DNA of 64,000 bases from Branchiostoma belcheri (Eukaryota > Chordata > Leptocardii > Amphioxiformes > Branchiostomatidae): NCBI RefSeq assembly GCF_001625305.1, contig NW_017803824.1, positions 2,630,960 through 2,694,959 of the forward strand, in the 5' to 3' direction. Shown here piece by piece: positions 37,101-46,100 of the stretch. The notes under the pieces are model-generated. The model made no database searches and had not been told where the DNA came from. It was given only the letters and a program-made list of their open reading frames with translations. The translations under genes were made by a program, and so were the position numbers. Every line of letters begins with the position of its first letter. Position 1 is the stretch's first letter.

Positions 37101-40100
37101 GAGGGTTCCAGGACAGACTAAGCCGGCTATGATTCCCCCTAATCTCCCTGTGGACGCCCGGAGGCCCGTATAAATTTCTCCAGTGAACCCAGATTGTTCG
37201 CCGGAAGGCTGAGAAAATCCGCTCATTGCGAGGTGTGAGTGAGACCTGCACGGTATCACTTGTCAGGGCCCGCAAATAACGGGAATATACTGTAAGATCG
37301 TTTCAAGGGTTCTACAAGGTAGCAGAGGCGCTGGGCTCAACAACAAGCCGCAGTTGTGAGGGAGATTACTTGTAACATATTTTAAGGTTAGCAGACATGA
37401 TCCCCGTTGTCTGTAGACTGATCTCACAAATTCCCTGCGGGATCTCTCCAATGGTTCTAGAAGCTCGAAGAAGGCCTTAACAACAGTATGTAGTTGTCTT
37501 AGGGATTACTGTATTGTCACAAAAAGTAAGCGAGATAAGATCAAAGCGAGATGCTCATAGTCTGATATTATTACCAGCCTTTTAAATCACAAGGATTCAC
37601 TACAAAAGGCCACTTATTTTACTCACATCTGTTTTTACAAGTCATAAGTCTTTAGTAAGGAATAAATAGTAAGTGAAACAAGGTCAGGACCAGCACTTAG
37701 CGAGGCAGCACCTTCCAGGCACACAAACGTTTAACTGTAGGATCCTGTAGTAAACTCCTTCTCTGAAGATTTGTTTTATTAGGCTGTATGAAATGATACA
37801 GCCAGGACTGCCCAACTATTTCAAAGGGCTGGTCCTGGTAACTGGAGAATATAAAATAAAACAGGAGTTAACTACAGTCAGGAGATCACTTCAAGGGTTT
37901 TCAAAGAAGCTAGTAGGAGACTTAACAAAGCTGCAACCACCTGTAACCGTGTGGTTACAGAAACAAGGTCAGAAAACATGGTCCTTAAAATGGAGTCACA
38001 GATGATCCTTCTAAAGTCTGACTTCAGGACTCATCAATAACAGGTCTTTGCTCAGGCAGTAAGCGGCCTGGATCTAGCAGCAGCAGCTCACAGCAGCTCA
38101 ATCAAAGTTATTTACGAATTTGTTGAACTCGACAACTTAATTCCTTTCACACGATTTTGAGATTTCTGTCACTTATAACCACCATAGAAACAACATCTGG
38201 AATACACAACATCTGGAAGTTAGGGATTGACTTAAAAAAAGACGGGAGTTATTTTCGGATTAGGGAAATCATTTTTGGTGATCATTAAACGTACGGTCCA
38301 GGTGGATTCGTGCATAATTTAGAAACATATTCAAAATATGTCTATCACCAAGGTAACCAAGGTAAGGCAATATAGGCCAGGTGGCTCATATTCAGTATGT
38401 TTTCATTACCGAGGTAACCAAGCAGAGCAAACTATATTGCAAACTATGAAGGTAACATTTGCAACGCAAATGCATCATGTTTGCCTTCACATGGTCCAGC
38501 TCAACAAACTACAGCTTTGTTTATTCTTACTCAAAGACACTCATATATAGGGTGACCATGCAGCCCCTCTTGAACTCAGTTCTGCATGGCACTTGCAACA
38601 TTATGTAACCCAATACCAGTTACCATGGTGACAGACGTCTGGTCCTGCATGGTCATTGACCTTATTTGTTTGGAACGGAAGAAGAAGAGGAAGAAACTGA
38701 GCAAAAACAATGTGTCTTCCCTCGGTAAACATAATGACGATGTAACGAGCACAACGCCTCTTTGTAGAACTCGTGAACCGTTTCGTCCTATGATAAATTA
38801 AACTGGATACGCTATTGGCGTATCTATTTCCCGTGATCTGTTTTTTTCGTGATGAACACCTATGGGAGCTGCATCCATATGTCCGCAATGGTGCTTTAAA
38901 GTGTGAAATACCCGTATGGCAATCTAGTACAAGCTGGGGGCATTACTAGTCTTCATGCCGGTGATAAGAATGTTCCCATTCGCTAACACCTCCCTCATCA
39001 AACCCGTATTCTCGCTAGCCTCTTCCAGGCTTCGGGAGGCGGGAGGAAAGAACAGAAATCGGCCAAATAGAGAGATAACATGCCACATGAGTTGACCACC
39101 TAGAGGGTATACTTTGCCGCACCAACTTTACTTCCTAGCGGACCAACTCCCTGGCGTTATCTCTCTATTTGGCCGATTTCTGTTCTTTCCAGCCGCCTCC
39201 CTACGCCTGGTAGAGGCTATATTCTCGCCCCCATTCTAGCTACGCTATGTTAGGTTGGTGTCTTTACAACACACCTAAATACCTGCACACGTGTAGGACC
39301 GGGCGGTAAGAGCCCATAGCCTTTACGACAACTCCAGTGACTCTCTTCACCTCAGGGATTTGTTGCCAACACATGATATCTTACATCGTTTGACAGAAAG
39401 TGCTTGTAGAATATGATATTGTTATCCTCGCGACTTCAGTGTTTCAATTAAAAACTACATTACTGTCATCTTTGCCGCCAAACTACCATAAATCATTTAT
39501 ATCCTCCGGCGGCTTTTAACAAATGTGAAATGAAATATGATGGATTGTCTAACACAGACACAATATATAGGTGCTGGTTTCAAACTGTGTGGAATCTCCA
39601 GTCCCATCTGTAGTGCTTTATAATTAAAAATGTATGACGGAATAATCAACTCACACCGTCACGAGAAGACAAATGCTGACGGATACAGAAGTGTTACAAT
39701 GCACAATTGTAGTGTAATGTCAGAATGTCAATAAAATTTGTAATGAACTTGTCGTTAAACTTTACGAGCTCTGAGTTCTGCTACCCTTCTTATGTTTACC
39801 AAAGGAAAACATATTGTTTTTGCTCAGTTTCTTCTTCTTCTGCAGTGACCTCTGACCTGGTCAATGACCTGAACCAGATCGTCTCTCACCATGGTAACTG
39901 GTGTTGGGTTACATAATGTTGCAATTTTATAGTAGGAGGGATTTAGACTCCTGTCACCATATGTATGTGAATGTGTTTGAGTAAGAATTAACAGAGCAGA
40001 CCATATGCGAAGGTAAACATTATGCATTTTCTTGGCAAATGTTACTTTTCTAGTTTTTAATTGCTTTCCTTCCTTCGCCCCCGAGTGACATCAAAACAAT

Positions 40101-43100
40101 CTGTACAGAAAAATGCTTCTATCTATCTTATCTCCCCATGACCAGTTTTCTGAAGAAATAACAATTAAGCAGGGTGAAGCCCTGGTCCGTGGACCACATG
40201 AGTGGGGCTCAGCTATCTCCTCAACAGATAGCATCCAAATGAAAAATATACCAGTTGTTGTATTGCGGTCTCCTGGGTCTTACGGATGTCTATTGGTGAT
40301 GGTATCGGCGTTATTTTATTTGGACGTCCGCTGATATTCTAGCTAAACCTATGGGTGAGTGGGGGCTTATAGGCTTAGAAAACAACTAAAAAAGAAATTG
40401 TCATTTCGGCACTGCCCAAAACTGTCCTGTCACGAAAGAAAGAGTACAATTATAATTGCTCATCGTACCATAATTTTTCTATTCTGCATGCTCTCGTCTT
40501 GTATGTGATTCTTTTTTAATCATTTCGTGTCTAACAGTCTTATATTAGCTTTAATCTCGAGACCAGTCTTTTTAGTCCACTCGAAAGTCGCTTAAGGACA
40601 AAAATGATCAAGCTCAATAGACCAAAGATTAAGATTAACGTTCACTTCACAAGTAAAACATATAGATTTCATCCACATCTTTCACTCTCATATTGTTCTT
40701 TTTCTTTTGTCGAGTGTGCCACTACCTTTCGTGCAAGCAATACTTTAACTATCGGCACATGAGATCAGTTTGAAGATATCTCTGAAGACAGGAACTACAG
40801 TGAATCACCAGAGTCAGCTGCCAGACTGCCCCGTCACGGCACATCATGTGCATGTCCGTGTATCATTCGTTAGCTGTTCTGGGTCAAGACAGGATTTAAC
40901 GATCTTTACTTAATGATTGTCCTTTATATGACAGTGATAGACGCATACTTTTCGGCCATGTTTTAAGTAAATTTCCTCACTTCAGATACTTGACAAGTAT
41001 CTGAAAGACAAATTTATATTCACAAATTTATAGATTCTATTCATATTTTATATGAAACCAAATCTAACGACTCATACAGCCTCATACATTTATATAATTA
41101 CTAAGAAACGAGAGGAAGGTGAAAAGGACATTTGGGGAAGCTCGAAAACGTGAGGACTTCCCCTCCCAACATCTGCTTGGAGATGTCAGGTGCCATGTTC
41201 TCCCCTTGTATAACGGTACCTTGCCACCGCTCATTACCCCGCATTACGTGCATGGCTAGCCCAGCCGTGATGCATAAATTATTCACAGTCCTCAGTCGCA
41301 GATTGGAAACTAAAGGCAACAAAAACTCCGCCGCACATCTAGGTCTGTCCAACGGAAATCAATACAACTGACCCCGTTTTGCCGCGACTTTTCTTGTTCT
41401 ATTCGTGAATAGACCTCACGCGAACGCTCCATGTTCACGTTGACTTTGTGTATTTAGGTCGGTGATGATAAAAGATTTTTAGAAAATCAACTAGAACAGA
41501 ACAGACAGACCTCACGCGAACGCTCCATGTTCACGGTTGATATAGTCTGGGTAGCCTCTACCAGGCTTCGGGAGACGGCTGGAAAGATTAGTGCGGCAAA
41601 ATGTACTCTCTAGCGGACCAACTCCCTCGACATGTTATCTCTCAATTTGACCGATTTCTACTCTTTCCAGCCGTCTCCCGAAGCCTGATAGAGGCTACAG
41701 CCTGGGTATATGTACCATCCTGGTTAGTTGGACGACTGTGGGAGCGGACGTAAACTAACCAGGATGGTACCCAGACTACGGTTGATAATTCCTACCCAAC
41801 AAAGCACTGTCCCATGTAATGGTTCTGATTGAACAGTAAGCGTTCAACTGGAATAATGCTTTCATGTCGTTATTACAAGTCGTGACTTAAGTGCATTTAG
41901 GTCAGTGATGTTAACAAGATAAAACATCCAACTACATATATTGAGCAGTTGGTTGAACTAAAAGCTGGCCGACATTTGTGCCCTCTGCTCTTCACGACAA
42001 AAGTACAAGAATAGAATAGAACATATCACACCGTTAACGTCTCTGTCAGGCTCTCAATCTGGTGTCTCCCGTTTTGCATCATTCGGCGATCATAACATTT
42101 GTATTTATAATGTTCACAGTGTTACATGTAAATTCCTACTGCATACTATATAACGAATGATATAAAGCAAAGTTAAACAGTAGTTAAAACCACAAAACCC
42201 CCCTCTTATCGTTTCATTTCTTTACTTCATTTACATATCACTCCATAATTGCCTCGCCTGAACTAAAATTGACTTTCGTGTCTTCACAACTTCCTGTGAG
42301 TCTTTCACGACTGAAAGGAATCTCGTTAGTATCGGTTTTCTCTGTAACTCCGTGTCATTTAATTAGGTTACCAAAAAAACGTACGTGAAAAATACGTTCT
42401 GACTCTGTTTTAAATCCTGCAAAGCATCACTCTTTGAATCTCTGACTCACCCTTAACAGATATCGACTATCTATTAGTGTACATAAGAGAGAAGCGTTAT
42501 CTTTTAAGTTGTTTTAGGTTACAATGATTAAAGGTGATTCTATGTAACTACGTGTGTTTGTCAGGACAACTGCCATTTGGCGTGTTACTCCAGTCTTGCA
42601 GGTATAGGTATACATTAGCCTCTACCAGGCTCCGCGGATCGCTGGAAAAATAGTAGAAATTGGCCGAAATAAAGGGATAGTATACCAGAGAAGATCCAGG
42701 GCCATCGAAGCGCCAATTTGCGACCCATGGAGCTTCGATGGCCCTGGATCTTCTCTGGTATACTATCCCTTTATTTCGGCCAATTTCTACTATTTTTCCA
42801 GCGATCCGCGGATCCTGGTAGAGGCTAGGTATACATCAGCGGTGGCTGTTTATGAGTTGTCTAACATGGCCCGACATCTAACTCCGGTAAATGTTGTAAT
42901 GACACAGAAATGGGACAATAATGTCACAAATAGGCTTACATCAATGTTAGTCATGCTATCATGATTCAATCACATGCTGTCCAAACCTAGCCTCCACCAG
43001 GCCTCTCCACGGGAATACAGATCGTAGAATACGGCTAAAAAGAGAGCAAAATTGGCCAAGGGAGTCCGGCCAAGGGGAAGTAGTTTCTTTCCCTCAAAAC

Positions 43101-46100
43101 CTGTCTTCCAGTCAAACCTACAAGGCGGCCAAACTCCCCTGGCAAATATTCTCCTATATATAGCCAGCGTAGTTAGTCTGGTAGAGATTAATCCAAATCA
43201 AGGATTTCGTACAGTGCACGTTTACAGTTCACCATATATATAGTTCAGCGTCATTGAATCTATGATGGGACCCGCCTAGTGAAAAAAATTGTGTTAATCC
43301 CCAGAACTCCACTCCAGGCCGTGCAGGGCGGTGGTTATTGTATCAGCTGTAATTGGGCTGAGATCACCTCTGATGGAAACCGTATATTCAATTATTTAAG
43401 CAGCCACTTGATGACGTGCCTCCGGACTTAATGGGATGGTCTTAATCCGGTCTATTAAAGGAATGATAGGTAGCTTGATTTTAGAATAATGCCATATTGG
43501 TCGTTTACCCTGCCTCCTGTGTCAAAGTACGAGATTGTTCTTGCCATGTGAAATGTATTTCTAACTAAACATCAAATAACCCAGGATCGCCAAACGCTCG
43601 AGCTCCGCCTCTATGAGAGAAATAACGATTATGACGATGCCTTGCCTCCAGCACTGTTTTTAATTGCTTAGCAACCAGCTAGACAACTTACAAGATTTTT
43701 CGTACACATCGATCCTAAACAATGAAATCAGAACTGGATTTTAGTTGCTTGCAGAATACATGTAGCTGTGGAGCACACTAAATCACTAAACGCTCTACCA
43801 GCTGCAGTATACGTAGACTGGGATACCAGCATAAGTTCTACCCTTACGTCACTGCTAGCTCGCCCCAGATATGTCAGCATCCCGATGTCAGATAACGCTG
43901 GTATATTACATACTTCCGCTCCAATCTGTTCAATGAAAATTGTTTTGGAGTGATTAAATCGTGAGGGGGGACATTAGGCAGTATTGCTACACCGCTATAG
44001 CGCTACATTATGTGAGATTACGGAGAGCATTAGTTTAACGTAACTACTGGTGGGTGAGGTGTTCTACCAGTGTACCCGCCCTGTGGCGTAACACACTAGC
44101 GTCATATAGTGTCCACTATACGGCTTGGTTGCTGTGAAAGAAAGCAGAATTTGTCCAAATGGCGTGTACATGTTTGCAAAGTTCTTCTATGGTCGACAAA
44201 CTCCTTTTACAAACTATTCACCTCATTTTACCAATTGACAATGTCTACCACCTTTTCAGGATATAGGAACCAAAGAGGTTTGCATTCGTACCTGATAAAA
44301 TTCCAACATTTCATGGTTAGACATGGTGACAGCACTCTCAAGTTATTTCAACTTATTTTATGCCGCCACTAATACATAGGACAAATACAGGACAGGACAA
44401 TACTCATTTTCACTTGATTCAAGTGAGGAAAGTCGTGTGGCATGTTAGGACTCGAACCCGGGACCTCTTGGTTCCGAGTCGAGCACTCTGTCGTTACGCC
44501 ACACGACCCCACTGGTGAAACGATGGTACGCAGTCTCACGGCGGGTTATCTCTCACCGTTATATTGACCACGCAATGAGCTGTGCTCTCAATCATTCTGT
44601 GTAGAAGATAACGGCGCGCAATAAGCAGAAAAAAGATACTTCCCGAAAAGTGACATCACCAGATGATATAGGCGTTCTTGTGTTGACTGATTGTCCTCAT
44701 GAGCCGAGCTATGAACCCTCAGGGGTCAACAGAAGATGGATTGCCCCAGCACGTTTATAAGAGGTCAGTGTACGAGTTTTCCGTCAGTTTTGCAGTTCAG
44801 AAAATATTGGGTGTGATGAAGGGGTTCACACAGGGTTAATAGTGGTCCACCAGTTCTGACATGCTCACGCCCGGAAGTATCTACCTGCTTTATCAAATCA
44901 CTCAAAGAATACGCCAAAAAAGTTACTCAAGTAACTGGATGTGATTTGGGAAACGGTCAGACGTTTCAGGTAGCATCCACTAGTACTACCTTTCGTCATT
45001 GACACTAGAGGCTTGCAGGAAAAGGCAGGTTTATTAGCTCGAAGTAGTTCTACTAGTTACCTGGATGTCTAACCTTCGCCGACGTACGCAAAGAATAGTA
45101 TGTCTGTAAATATCCATCTTCTGGATGTCTTACAAGTTTGTATATTCATCAAGGAAATGATTAACTTTGTTTGTCGTCAAGGTTTTTCCAATTACTTCTC
45201 TAATTGTACGGTTCATAATTAGGTTGTCACTTTTGATTGATGCCATAGACACAAGAATTGTTTAAAAAACAGACTTATAACCAAGATGAATCGCTATAGG
45301 GGTTGGTTTAATTAGGAAGATACGTTTACTTGAAGGTGAAGGATAATCGGTAACGATGAAACCAAATGCAAAGCGTACAATTACAAACTATCAATACTTC
45401 CGTACATCAAATTGATCAATACAACTGTTAACACTGAATAATGACACCAATATGTTTCCAATCACCTCTGTGGTCATTCTGGGCCCGTAAGTCATTTTGA
45501 TGTCTAATATTGGTTTATTACGTCACTCGTCATTCATCATAATTGTTCATTAAGCAAAGATTAACATTCATTTGTAGCGCCTTTTTAATAGCATCACCAG
45601 TGATACTTTAAGAACGCCTTTTAGATGAGAAGACAATTAGATTTGTAGAAAATGTCCCAACGGGCACAACTGAGCTTAGAAAAGAAAGACCAAGAAAAGT
45701 CTGTAACAAAGGATGAGGACTACGCTAGGCCCGTCCGGGTGGCATTTGCTCCACTTTTTCAACACCTTATATCCGCCATGCTTTTGTACAGTTCTTTTGT
45801 ATAATTAGTTGCCCGCGGTGCCGGATGAAAAGATTTTGTTGCAGGCAGGGTTTGTGAGACTTGTGGGCCGCTTGGGAAGAAATTTCAACATCCGCTTCAA
45901 ACTGGTGGCTTTAAAAGATCTTGAGTTCAAAGAAAACATCTTGAGATTTGTGTCAGCACGTTGCAGTCAAACTTTGCAGGATCTACACCCGAGTGTGGAA
46001 ACGTCAAGCAGATGTTTGTAACTTTTTCCCTTGCTCGCTGTCTCGTTTTCCTAACTTGCAGCTCTATCAAAGATGTCCTACGTTTGCGACTATGTCATAT

